The position numbers and the translations under genes are program-made. Shown here in pieces: positions 22,872-34,200 of a stretch of DNA of 64,000 nt (position 1 is the stretch's first letter; each line of letters opens with the position of its first letter). The stretch covers positions 7,573,962 to 7,637,961 of the forward strand of contig NC_067208.1 of the NCBI RefSeq assembly GCF_026262505.1, read 5' to 3'. A model generated the notes under the pieces. It was not told the origin of the DNA. It was given only the letters and a program-made list of their open reading frames with translations, and did not search any database. This DNA comes from Trichomonas vaginalis G3 (Eukaryota; Parabasalia; Trichomonadida; Trichomonadidae).

Positions 22872-23135
22872 AGAATTCATATGATGGCCAAGTGGAGAGA
22901 TCATAATGATGCAGGATAATGTATGCGGCAAATGATGTTATATGCTTATAGAAGTAGGCAAATGCAGTACAATGATATATACTTTATATAAACATATAAT
23001 ATCATTTGACGTATAGCATAATATCAAGATAGCATAGCAAAATAAATTTTTAGAGGGTAAAAATATATGAAAATGGGTAAAATTCAATAGTGTCTGACCT
23101 ATCGTTGTTTTTGATGGTGTCTTATGTAACCGTCA

Positions 23136-23161
23136 GACACATTCAAATTTTGAATGTGTCT
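23136..23161. repeat. 13-bp inverted repeat
   Basis: AGACACATTCAAA and its reverse complement around one or two bases, inside the 3.16-kb element. It lies among repeated GACACC words. Confidence 0.7.
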
Positions 23162-23956
23162 TGTGGTTTGACAGACACCTTTGAAAAAATAAAATCTCTT
23201 TATTTAATTATATAGAACCTTTACATATTATACTAGATTTACCCGTTTAATTGTTGAGTTTTGATATAATAATTTTTTCTTTGAAAAATGCGCAAAATAA
23301 ATTTGAAAATAAAAATTTGAAGTCAAGACACTATGATGACACCTAGCAATTTCCAGAGACACCTATCGTTGGAAAATTACATCCGTAGTTTAGCTCGAAA
23401 TGAAGTTAAGTTTTTAGTATTTTTTACAAAATTTGATTTTTCTCAAAAATTTGGAATTTTAGGAAACAAAGCTCTTCGTTAGTATGTATTATAGGTATAT
23501 GTATTATCTCGTTGAGCAATGTCACTGCCTCTTGAGGAAAAAAAATAGTTACATTTACTATTTTTCATATAAATTCCAGCAATTTTAGGAGTGCTTGCAA
23601 CAAACATAAGTATCTCAAATACTTAAATATTGAGACATGGACTTGGTACATATATACTATATATCTATAGCACCACGAAGAGTTTTCTCCATTCCAAGCT
23701 TCAATATGGAGTTATAATGAGATCTAAATTATACTTCTAAAAACAATAAAATTTTCAAAATTTTAAGTGATAATTAATTGCAATTCTCTTTTATTTAATA
23801 GACCTCATATCATTCTATAAATATACTATTATCATTTCTTAATTCAAATATTTAATTCAGGGGAGGCAGTGTATGTGCCCTAAAATTGAATGGGTCGGAG
23901 TACACCCTTAAAAGAAATGTAAACTTCAGAAAGTTACTCCCTTGTCAATATTTTAA

Positions 23957-24670
23957 TGAGTCGTATCATGGCTATTTAAAAATTTGGCCTCACCCCTGTT
24001 ATTGTTTTTGATTGTTAAGCAGCCAAGTTTATGACAAATTAGAAGCTTCAAGAAGAGCGACGTGAACCATTATACTTATTGTCATCAATTTTAAATAGAA
24101 CGACGATTACCATCAGCATTTGAATATTATCAAAAATCAATTGAAGAAAAACTTATAAAAGAATACATCGCGTATATCGTATCACCATATGAATCAGATT
24201 CACAATTATCATATCTTGCAAGAACAAGATACTATTGTGTTTAACATATCTAACACCATTAGTATTATACAACACTTTATGATTCTTACAAGTTACTTGA
24301 AATAGATACCAATATTTTCATAACTTTTCATAAATTAACACACAACAACTTTAGAACTCTTTGTATATTCTTTTGATGTAACTATTCACCATCATTACAA
24401 ATCTTCTCTGAAACTATCTCTTAAACTCATTTTATAATACGAAAATTCAACAAATGTAATTATTTCTGCTATATCATACCAAAAAATACATAATTTCCAT
24501 ACAAATTCTAATACATGTTTAACATTGTATTTAGAACATTCCTTTTTGCTCTTTCATATGATCCAAAAACAGAACAATAATTTTTTCATTCAGAATCTCC
24601 GTAAGAACACAACTTTTTTAATAATCATACATTGCTGCAGATATACTTAAACATCTTGTTCAAGGTTAAA
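23957..24670 (+). pseudogene. decayed unrecognised gene, duplicate B
   Basis: Counterpart of 17294-18018, with the same opening (MSRI, then RLPSAFEYYQKSIEEKL and EYIAYIVSPYE) and the same closing bases. It carries more stops and small deletions than duplicate A. The 45 bases before it (GTAAACTTCAGAAAGTTACT) continue the leader shared with the beta-helix copy beyond the transposon, showing that the 3.16-kb element was inserted between two divergent genes. Function unknown. Confidence 0.55.
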
Positions 24671-24679
24671 TCAAGGAAA

Positions 24680-25238
24680 AATATCCATCGTAGGAAAGAT
24701 CATTAGCCATGAAAGATAGCACAATCAGTATTGATACTTGGTGAATGATTGTACAGGCAGTATCAAATTAAGAATTTCATTTCAGATGATAATCCAGAGC
24801 CAATTCCAGATGGAACATACGTTTTTGTTGTTGGACGAATTACCCTGCTATTGAAGATGGAATATCTTCATTCACAATCAAACCCATAACAGAATTCGAT
24901 CAAATTCCTTATCATATGCTTTACTCATTGTTCGTACACTTACAGACAACAAGAGGAACACCCCCAGACTCCTCTTTCGCTCAAGCACCAAAGCATTTGA
25001 AACATCAGCACCTCCTCCAATGCGATCAAGCGAAGACAGAGATGAAAAGATTAAGAATGTCATTGAATTCCTCAAAGAGAACAATTCAGATCGCGGAACT
25101 CCAGAAGAACAAATTATTCAACATTTCTCACACATATACTCGCAGAAGAAGTTAAGAAAGCAGTTGAAACAGCAAACTTTAATGGTGAAATCTACTCTAC
25201 AAGCGAAGATAATTGTTATAATCCTTGCTAAATTTTGA
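24680..25238 (+). pseudogene. replication protein A 32-kDa subunit-like gene, decayed
   Basis: RPA32 is the middle subunit of the eukaryotic single-strand DNA-binding complex that works in nuclear replication and repair. Across shifting frames this segment shows VSIVGKIISHE near 24690 (start of the OB-fold), DDNPEPIPDGTYVFVVG near 24785, SSFTIKPITEFDQIPYHML near 24865 with LQTTRGTPP after it, then a winged-helix-like C-terminus (KNVIEFLKENN, EEQIIQHFSHIYS, and VETANFNGEIYSTSEDN near 25160-25215). The order and the closing NGEIYST element match RPA32. At least four frame changes and an in-frame stop make it a pseudogene. No intact copy is in the window. It replaces unrelated spacer present in the first duplicated block. 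Confidence 0.65.
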
Positions 25239-25544
25239 ATATTTCTCTTGAAATCATTGTTACTGATACAAGATTTAATATTTGCTCTAATAAACCATCA
25301 TTTTTCTGTAATAATTTTTTGAATTAAAATATTTCAATCTCTTCTTATTTTCTAATGAATTTTAATTAAGTAATATCTTTATATGGATTTCATAGCTCAT
25401 TAATTGCACATTTCCTTCTAATTTTAAGTTTTAGCTAATAATCTATTCAATATATTTTTAATAATCATGCTAGAACATATTGTAATAATTCACATGCGTT
25501 TTATTTATAATACAGAATGCCCTCTCGCATAATAGCAAACTTAT
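25239..25544. other. AT-rich spacer
   Basis: About 300 bp of AT-rich sequence after the RPA32-like remnant. No gene, repeat or signal recognised. Confidence 0.5.
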
Positions 25545-26045
25545 AGGAGTCGATACAGATCCAATGCTTAACGAAGGGTTTGCAAAGTTCTTAATCAGCG
25601 CAAGCTTTCATGTGTTACTCCAATCTATGCTGTTCCACTTGTTATCGACAACGGCCACCTCTTCCTAACATCAGGTCTTCGTATCATCGTCCGCATCATC
25701 ATTGATCACAAGTACGGCTGCTTTTCTGCTCGAACAACAATCCACTGATGGTCATCCGTCCGATTTGGTGGAGAGAAGAACATCTTCCCATACCAATGGA
25801 ATGCTGAAATGTTATTCAACTCTTCATTGTTTTACGAACTTCCAGTTCTTTCTATCTACGACCGCGCTTAACTCTCTGGGTCCACGATTCCATATTATCA
25901 TAAGGATATTGGTGATTCGCTCACCTATGAAGTCACACAGGAGGCTAAGCGACACATCAGTATTCTCAACTTGTTCTGCCCAATTCCTCTTGAAGGAGTT
26001 CCGACATCTTGTAAATTCTTTAGTTCGTCGGTTCTGACTTAAAGT
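25545..26045 (+). pseudogene. uridine/nucleoside kinase-like gene, decayed copy B (C-terminal part)
   Basis: Matches the last half of the copy at 18555-19485: VTPIYAVPLVIDNGHLFLTS, then IIVRIIIDHKYGCFSARTT, SVRFGGEKNIFPYQWNAEM and LFNSSLFYELPVLSIYDRA, and the closing bases AAAGTACTAAGAATAA. The Walker A half is missing or unrecognisable. It retains a stretch (YHKDIGDSLTYEVTQEAKR) that copy A lacks in part, so each copy has suffered different losses. It lies convergent to the next beta-helix copy, the same arrangement as in the first block. Confidence 0.65.
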
Positions 26046-26155
26046 ACTAAGAATAAATTTAATAAATAAGAAATATTTCTACATAACAAGTCATTTAGCC
26101 ATTATTTCTACTTGAAACCAACCAAAAATCGAGATATAGGAAGAACAATATGCAT

Positions 26156-27262
26156 TTATTTATTTACTAAAGAAATACAAAGAGAAGTAATGAAATGATA
26201 TGAATAATGATAAACAATTTCATCATATGTGATAATATTTCTTCTTATCTTAAAACTAAAATAGGAAATCTGCTCACACAGATATGATGAAAAGTGAGAA
26301 AGATTATGAATAGAATATATATTTTGAACATTATGTTGTAACTGATTGATATGTTTTACTATTATTCTGTCACAGAAAGAATCTTTAACTGTAATTGAAC
26401 CAGAATAATATTGATAAAATTCTTTTCCTGGTCCTGTGTTTCCAAGAAATGAACAGTTTTCAATAAGAACAGTTGATCCAAATGCAAATGTTCTAATCAG
26501 ATTTTGTTCATTATTCAAAACATTACAAAAATTAAAATTATAGTTACCATTTTCTAATGATAAAATTGTATAATATGATGTTGTGTTACAAAATGATGAA
26601 TATGTTACATTACCTAGACTTGTTGGATCACCTAAATATATTCCTGAGTCCCAGGCTGCTTCACAGAAACTTGTGTTGATTGATTTAACTTCAATATTTC
26701 CATAAAATAGATAATTTGTAAAAGATTTTTCTAAATTTCCGCATTCATAAAAAGAACTTTCATAAAGATAATTTTTATTATTTGAATTATAAACTAATTT
26801 AACATATGAATGATGTCCTTCTTGAGAGTTTGTTTTTGATTTGTAGCCACATGTTCGGTATTGGACAATGGAACTATCACAGTTAAAGTAGATAGATCCA
26901 CCATCTGTATTACTGCTGCAATTAGTAAATGAACAATATGAGTTAAGAAATTTATTGTTTGTATTCGTAAAATAAATGGCACTATTGGTCGTAATGGTGA
27001 TGAATATACAGTTATATAAGAAGCATTCATTATTTGTTGATCTTGCTGTAACATTTGTACCTTGAATTGGTTTGATTATGTGATGTATTGTAAAGTTCCC
27101 AAACATTATTAGGTATTGATCAAAGTGTAAATTATTCATAGTTGATGTGTGTTTTGATACTGTTATCTGAAATCGTGATTGAATTTCATTGTTTTCATCA
27201 AAAAAATGAATCGGCATTATTTGACATTTCAATGATGTAAATGTCAAATAATGCCGATTCAT
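26156..27262 (-). CDS. cysteine-rich beta-helix-like surface protein, 368 residues (copy 3, longest frame)
   Basis: The only copy of this family in the window with one long frame. N-terminus MNRHYLTFTSLKC; then Cys/Asn/Ser-rich rungs (IYFTNTNNKFLNSYCSF, NCSSNTDGGSIYFNC, YESSFYECGN, VKSINTSFCEA, YSSFCNTTS, FNFCNVLNN, ENCSFLGN, VKDSFCDR) about residues 90-310; then a hydrophobic C-terminus ending YHYSYHFITSLCISLVNK. Repeated SF-C and GGS/GSI steps suggest a right-handed beta-helix like Pmp-type proteins, probably surface-exposed (inference). Local frame differences from copies 1 and 2 near residues 265-275 and 315-325 suggest compensating small deletions, so it may not be truly intact. Its start codon lies inside a perfect 24-bp palindrome. 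No clear signal peptide. Confidence 0.55.
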   Translation of the reverse strand: MNRHYLTFTSLKCQIMPIHFFDENNEIQSRFQITVSKHTSTMNNLHFDQYLIMFGNFTIHHIIKPIQGTNVTARSTNNECFLYNCIFITITTNSAIYFTNTNNKFLNSYCSFTNCSSNTDGGSIYFNCDSSIVQYRTCGYKSKTNSQEGHHSYVKLVYNSNNKNYLYESSFYECGNLEKSFTNYLFYGNIEVKSINTSFCEAAWDSGIYLGDPTSLGNVTYSSFCNTTSYYTILSLENGNYNFNFCNVLNNEQNLIRTFAFGSTVLIENCSFLGNTGPGKEFYQYYSGSITVKDSFCDRIIVKHINQLQHNVQNIYSIHNLSHFSSYLCEQISYFSFKIRRNIITYDEIVYHYSYHFITSLCISLVNK

Positions 27263-27263
27263 T
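27205..27263. repeat. perfect 24-bp inverted repeat at the 5' end of beta-helix copy 3
   Basis: AATGAATCGGCATTATTTGA and four further bases (27205-27228) recur as exact reverse complement at 27240-27263 around an 11-base loop. The start codon of the minus-strand gene (27262-27260) is in one arm. A noisy relative of the same palindrome is recognisable at about 42955-43005 in the inverted copy, so it belongs to the family's 5' region. Confidence 0.8.
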
Positions 27264-28259
27264 TGAATCTTATATTCAAGTTATGAAATTGCGATTCTTT
27301 TAGCTGTCATCAGCATTTTAACAGCTAGTGCATGGAAACAATGATGTAAATCATTCTAATCTTATATAAAAACATCGATTTTGCTGATTAAATTTTTGGA
27401 TTTCGTAATAAAATGATCAATATTGTAAATAATTAAAGCTATTGTACTTACACATGATTTGTATATTATAAAATGTATGAAATATCGACTTAATTCGCTT
27501 GAAAATTTGAAATAGGGAGAATTTTATATAAAACGCCTAATATCTAACAATTATTACATTAAATGAATACTTAAATTTGAGTAATCGATGATTTATATGA
27601 ATTCTCTGGTCTGAATAAAGAATATCGAAAATTAGTTTGATTTTGGGGTTGTTTTGATAGTATTGTCAAATGTAATGATGTAAAAACATGAATTTATTAG
27701 TAAATACATGCTCGTGTTTGAGTAAAAATAGATATTTGTTGTTGTGAAATAAGTATTTGATTTCTTGTAAATCTTGAATGAAAACAATAAGTTCGTATCA
27801 ATGGGAAAATCGAATATGTAGCTATTTAATTTGTATCAAAAGAATTTTTTAATGAGAATTTAAATTTCGAAGAAATTTGTTATGTATCGTTGAGTTTTGT
27901 AATTAAAACTGATATGTTAATGATGTGATTTGCTTTTTTAAAACATTTATTAGTCTTGATGAAATAATTTTTCTTTTGTTAAACATTTCTTCTGAGTTTG
28001 CTAATAAAGACGGAGTCCTTTGTGAATGTGACATAGGCGCCCGAGAACCGTATGCACAAAAACTCTTATTGGGTGTCTTGTCTTTAGATATTCTTTCAAA
28101 AATATGCCAAATTTGATTGATGATTTCTAAAAAAGTAATCTAATCATCTGATGCCATTAATTGTATTTAGAAAAAAAATTCGTTCTTTTAATTTTTTAAG
28201 AGTATCACAGCAGATGATTAACTTTCCTTGATTTACGATACAACTAATTCACCAAATGC
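27264..28259. other. upstream region of beta-helix copy 3; no gene
   Basis: 27264-27950 is AT-rich leader sequence that recurs, inverted and noisy, at 42230-42890, so the repeat unit of this family extends about 700 bp beyond the reading frame. 27951-28259 contains only short frames. None is convincing. Confidence 0.55.
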
Positions 28260-28800
28260 AGAAGTGCAATCGAATACAAACAATCGAATCTCCTAATTGA
28301 TGAATCAAATAGTCCATTTTTCATTGAATTATTTAATCAAATCGTCTCTAATCATAGCAATCCTCCAAAATCAATCAGTAGTACACATGTTATCTTTGAT
28401 CAATTCTTACGTTATAAAGAGAAGAGCACATTTATATGATCTCAAGTATATTTTTGATTTTTTTTTACAAATCTTGTCAATAAGACATTTGAAGTTGTTA
28501 CCGATACAGTTACATAATTTTGAGATACAAATTCACCGCGCAATATTATTTTATTAAACTAAAACAGAGATAATTTTCTAAAAATTTAAATCATACATTG
28601 ATCAGTACCTTGTAGAAGATACACATATTGATTTCAAATTCGTATGCATTGAAATGTTCGACGACATTTACACTGTTCGTTTTGAACCTATAATTATTCC
28701 ATTTATAGTTGAAATGACAAAAATTTACCACATCAAGATAAGCGATGATACAATCGAATTGATCTCACATTTCAGCATGATACAAATATCAATAATATGT
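28260..28800 (+). pseudogene. decayed unrecognised gene fragment
   Basis: Plus-strand protein-like stretches: DESNSPFFIELFNQIVSNHS and onward to about 28437, then after frame changes KFVCIEMFDDIYTVRFEPII near 28640 and IVEMTKIYHIKISDDTIEL near 28705-28770. The last block resembles 15711-15760. The pattern of a hydrophobic strand followed by helical I/L-rich segments could be a BTB-type fold preceding ankyrin repeats, but I do not recognise it with confidence. It ends 27 bases before the TTAA element at 28827. Confidence 0.35.
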
Positions 28801-28826
28801 AAACTAAGAAAACATTATTGATATAC

Positions 28827-29876
28827 TTAAGGGTGCACCCGTATGTACGTTTATTTGAGAGGAGGAGGATTACCCTCTCAATTTTGAGGGATTCGTTAGT
28901 TTATTTTCTCGATGAATATGCAATAAAATTTGATTTTTACCTTATCAATATACTTCATATAATATACACATGTTCATGTAAAAACTTTTTTCCAAAATCC
29001 TCAGGAATTAAGGGATTTTTGAATTTTAAGAATTTTTTTCGAATTTTTTCGAAAAAAAAATATTTTCAGAACAGCCTTAACGGCTAAGATTTAGGAACAA
29101 TGTTAAGTATCAAAAAGAAAGGAGGTCTGATATAGACAACATATATCGTTGAAGGTTGAAAAAATCTCTAATATTTGAGCCCAAAATTTCAAATTTTAAT
29201 TTTTTGAAAAAAGAGGCCACCCGTATGTACGTTTATTTGAGAGGAGGAGGATTATATTTTTGAAAGGGTGAAACATTATGAATATGTTAATTATATAATA
29301 ATATGTATTATTATAAAAAAGAAAAAATAAAGCACGTTAAAATTTTTCTTTCTTGATTTTTTACAAAATCTACTTAGAATTATGCAAAATATGACTAAAT
29401 AATTATAAATTTCAAGTTAAATTTTAATTTTGATAAATAATTTAAATTTCAAAATATCAAGTTCAGTTCGACTATGTATGTAGTAATTCCTCAATAAAGT
29501 GCCAAAACCCTATTAAAATATATGAACATTTTCAACATTTTAATGTTTTTATTTAAAAATTTGTTGGAATATGAGCTTCAAACAATTATTATGTAAATAA
29601 AAATAATTAAATATATGTATTTATTCGTATTACAACCGTAGTAAGTCGATTCTTCCTTTCTTCTACTGAGATTTGAATTTGATTTCGAATTGTAAAGAGA
29701 TTCAAAGGGAAAATACTAGCGGATAAAAACTACCTCCATGAAAGGGTCATAATGGAGTCAAGTTGTATTTTTTGATATTTTTTTGCTTTTCGAGCCTAAA
29801 TAGGTAGCCAAGATAATGCCTAAAAATAAGGTTCTAAATTCTGAAGTTTACATGATCCTCTCGTGTGCACCCTTAA
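28827..29876. mobile_element. 1.05-kb TTAA-flanked element
   Basis: Left end TTAAGGGTGCACCCG; right end reverse complement TTAAGGGTGCACACGAG. It shares the GGGTGCAC start with the 128-bp MITE. The bases CACCCGTATGTACGTTTATT just inside the left end are repeated at 29218-29250, so the element is either two joined copies or has an internal duplication of its end. No credible coding frame. A noisy copy of its right-hand 660 bp lies at 12098-12957. Confidence 0.75.
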
Positions 29877-31250
29877 TATATGACTAGTCTTATATCCAAC
29901 ATCTCTACATTAATTTCGAGAATTAGTATCTACAAAAATCATTTATATCCTAGGATTTTGAATAGTCTTTAGTACATAATAGAATACTATTAATCTATTG
30001 ATTCGAGACCTCCGTAATATACAGGTATAATTGGCTATTTAAATCTTTTCCGCAACAGAAAGACACTATAAGCAACGAGGTGAAACAAAATGCTAAATAT
30101 TAGTCCTTCATCAATCTCTGTAAGGACCAATAACGGAACATTAAGATGTAATTAATACGCAGAAATTCTTACCAAAGGTTGAAGATTGCTATCTACCTTC
30201 GTGACAATTTAAGACACATTGGAAGGAAGTTGCAAATTGGTTGACACCGAAATTGGGAACCCTGACTGTCATTTGGAACGTCAAAAAGAACATATATTTC
30301 TTGTTAGTCCCTGCCACTCATCACCATATTATTTACAACAATTCCCCAATGACTATATCTTTAAACTTTTCATCGGCTTTTTTTCATTAAGTTCTTTTTA
30401 TATAATCCCCCTCAGAATTTTGCATAATCGGTTAGAAAGTCCCATTTGACGAACATATTGTTCTACATTGCTTTGTACGAATTCATTCAGAAAATTTTGC
30501 ATATTATCCATTATTTAACCATTGGGTATTGTTTCGTTCTCTTTTGGTGCGGTTTTCTGTCATAGGAACGTCGTCGCGATATATTTCTAAAGTCGACCTA
30601 TGTTTCTCTTTCATTTATGATGTATTCCACAATTTGATTAAAAAAAGAATAAGAAATTTAGCTGGTAGATTTTTTTATTCTCCCCTTCCTCTTTGAAGAG
30701 TTATCGAAATATGGTCTTTGTTTGTTTTTCTCCGTTCAGTAATGTTAAAGTCTTAAATTGAATGCTAAGTAAATTGTGGCAACCTTTGATGTCATGGGAG
30801 TGTGTGACTTTGGAGCGGACCAGACAAGTATTTCTGTTCCGACAATCTTCCTTTATTTGCTCATTCGGTGTCATTGAAACCGGTAGATTTTTTTCACGAT
30901 AGAACCAGCTTAATTCTGTCAGAATTTACTAATATCTTAGCTAAGTCATACAAAGCTCTTGTTGGTTTATTCTCACTAAATGCAAACATAACCACACAAT
31001 ATCTTTATCTTTTCATTTCCATCTCTTCAGTGATAAATTATCATATACTTATAAACTCTTTTTTCCTTCCTTTGTACCGAACGCGGTATTCTTTTTTTCT
31101 GTATGCTTTTGGTCTTTGGATTCAATTGACTTCATCTTTTGCTTGAAGTTTCATTTACCCATATCTTCACGGTTCTGCTTTAAATATAGTTCCATCTAAC
31201 ATCAATGAAAATAATAACAAGCCAACTAACGAGGTGAAGCCCACATTGCT
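29877..31250. other. no gene recognised
   Basis: AT-rich at first, becoming more balanced. Short plus-strand frames (30219-30449, 30868-31146) are rich in residues expected from T- and C-rich DNA and show no motif. Nothing supportable. Confidence 0.5.
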
Positions 31251-34200
31251 ACAATCACCTCTAGGTTTACTAAACAGTCCCAGGGGTGACAACGTATTAT
31301 CCATATCCTTCCTTTAAACCCAGGAGGGCCTCAAATTCCGATGCGATTTTTCCATCCAGCGTGACATCCTCTTCCTGCCGGCTTTGTCCGAGGGCAAGCA
31401 ACAGTCGCCATCCATAAGACAAGCGAAAATTCTCTCTGCTATAACAGCTTCTCTTTTGTTTCTGTTGGTTCCCAAACCAATGAGATTGCTTGTCTTTGTA
31501 AACGAAGAGCTTCATTATACTCTTGCAGTTTGTCAAACCGATTTACTAGATGCGGGTTGACCCGAACGAATGAGATCGTAACTGTTGTTATATTTCTGTA
31601 GCTTGTACCTCGCTATTTCTGTCGAGTCGTTTGTGTTCATGAACGATAGCAATTGTTTGTGTGTTCTGCTGAGGCCTGTGTGGAGGGCGGCACCGACATT
31701 TGATTGTCTTTACATACAACAGATAAAATTTCGAAAAAATAAAAACTAAACTTTCATTTTTTCTACAGTGTTTTAAAGAAATGTTAAACATATCCTATGT
31801 TTACATAATGTGAAAAGAAGTCACGAACAAATGTTTAAGGTCCGCGCATTAAAGAATATCAGCGATTCCCATACCCGATGTCTGAATTGAAATGGTTGTG
31901 TCATACCCCATGTCAACACGACCCGTCAAGAAATTGATAGGAGCCTAGGAGTCCCTACCCCAAACACAAAGGAAGGAACGAACTTCTTTTCTGCGGGGGG
32001 GTGGGGTAAACACACCAATTAATTTTTTTCATCATATTTCGTCTGACACCGGTTTTTTCTCCCCACAACCCTGAGGGCAACAAGTGACCCAAAACAAACG
32101 CACGAATAGAAAAATGAAGTGATCAAAATGCGAGCAAAAGTTTTTCCCCCGTTGGTACTCTAAAAATGCAATCACATGGTGGTCAACGACCCCCAAGTCG
32201 ATCATTTTGCTAAAGTTCAGGAACGAAAATAGGAATTTCCCCATGAAAAAGTGCAGCACTTGTCTTGACTCCATGGACAGGGCATTTGTCCTGAAAAAAT
32301 ACAGTTTCCCCACAGAACTTCGTTCTTTTCCGTAATAAAATCACAAGATCTTGGCTGAATTCAGGCATTCAAGGGGTTGTCTCTCTCAACCATTTGAGAA
32401 ATTTACAAGAAAAACTTGCCTAAAAAGTTGCACAAGCTCTTGCTTCTGATCAGCGACCATAACGATCTTCGTTCTCCTTGAAAAAATTACTATCGGAGAC
32501 CCTTGCTGGCGGGCACAAATTGATACAAGATTCGTTGACTATCTTTTGGAATCACGCTGAGGTCAAATACCTTCTACATACAAACCGGATGATGGTAAAA
32601 CATATCTACATAACCCCGTTTTCTATGCGTTACATGCATCACTTATTAGTTTGACATTGTAAAATCTGTACCTCCTTCATGTAAAGTATGGCGTTTGAAA
32701 CCGTCGGGAACCTCACCTTTTTGCTAACTGAACTTTCCTGCCGCAGCCAGGATTTTCTAAAAAATTTGTGAATAACACTCACCCACCGGTTTGACCCACG
32801 TGGCCATATTTCGGACCGTGGCAGTCTTGCCTTACTGCAGAATTTTCGCCTGCTAAGAAAATTCAACTAAAAACACAAAGGTGAGTTCATTTACTCCAAA
32901 CAATAGGTATTTTTTTTGTGTACAAAAGACCCCAAACTTCTTAAAACTTCTTTTACTGCAGCTTCATAATGCTATCCTAGCGAGTTCATATTCTCTCAAA
33001 ATTCTCTCTTTAACATCTTCTTGTTCCCCATTAGGTCTAGTTCGTCGTATGGAGAATCTCTAATAACCAAATGCTATACATATCTCACGTTCAAATGTTC
33101 TAATTGTTTTTCATGCATTTTTCTAATGTCTTCTTCAAACAACTGTTTTGCATTCCTCTATCTGTATCTTCGAGTTTCGGTCTTCATCTCTAAGCTTCTC
33201 AATGAACTTTCTTGTCTATGGAGTCGCATAATTTTCCCAACTGCTATGGGCAATTTTTTGGAGAAGCGCCCATCATTGTTTATTATAGTTTATAACGTTT
33301 TGGGTCCTACATACGTTCCTCTAACCTGTTTTTGATTTCCACATCAGGAATTCCTGCACTGACATTTTGTAATAAAAAGCAAACGCCGGAATTCGGAATG
33401 TTGCTAATATCTCTTCACAAAATGCCACTCTATTAGATACTCTTTGGACCCTGCCCCCAGGAACCTCTTCCACCATTTTCCAACATTACTTTCTACAAGT
33501 CCTTCTCCTAAGACCTCGCCCTTGCAACATATTTTTGTTTGCATTGAAGTGTAACCCATCACTTAGTCTCCTGTACGCTAAGACTCCTATCAATACCGTT
33601 AAGGTGATCTTTTCCACGCTGGGGCTTTTGTTGCAAATGTATGTTAGGTATATTTTTTCAAATTATCCTTTCAGGGTCACGTGGCAGCCCAACACGGCAC
33701 TTTGCGCCGCTTCTCCTGCTACTCTTGATGTATGTGGAAAATACTTCGCACACTGGGCATGGGACGAACACCATTAACGTATAATTTACCACCGGGACAC
33801 AAACGCACCATAACGACAGGGGGCCCTAACACCTACTTAACCGCGTTAACATATATTACAAAGAGCCAAGCAACGGACCTACTATCTCACGCTCACTCTA
33901 ACCTGTCCTTTCACAACCACTTCACCTCACTACCTGTAAAAATATAAACGTCTCTCACTTACATTAAAAGCTACTTTATGGCAGTTTTGTCAACTCCCTT
34001 CTCATTTGCTTTGTGTCTTCATATATATCAAGCTTGGTCAATTAAGTCATCTACGACTCACTCTTCTTGTCATCCTTCATAGGTCTATATAATTCACTCG
34101 CTCATCGTCCGTCTATGATATCCTGTCATAGTTTTGACAAAGGCTAATACCGACAACGTCTGATACCCCGTGGGTATCAATCCATGCTTTGGATAACTTT

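Larger units (their letters stand above)
20752..23911. mobile_element. 3.16-kb non-coding TTAA-flanked element
   Basis: The ends are TTAAGGGTGTACTCCG and its reverse complement CGGAGTACACCCTTAA, with weaker matching (AGGGCAC) further in. The uninterrupted paralogous site near 17175 (CTTCCTAAAATGAATTG) against CTTCTTAA..TTAAAAGAAATG here shows that the element is an insertion with a TTAA (or TA) target duplication. No credible reading frame exists in 3.1 kb. The interior holds a dense series of hairpins (21823-22871), an inverted repeat at 23136-23161 and repeated GACACCT/AGGTGTC words (23085-23360). It is most simply a non-autonomous DNA transposon. What the hairpins do is unknown. Confidence 0.8.
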
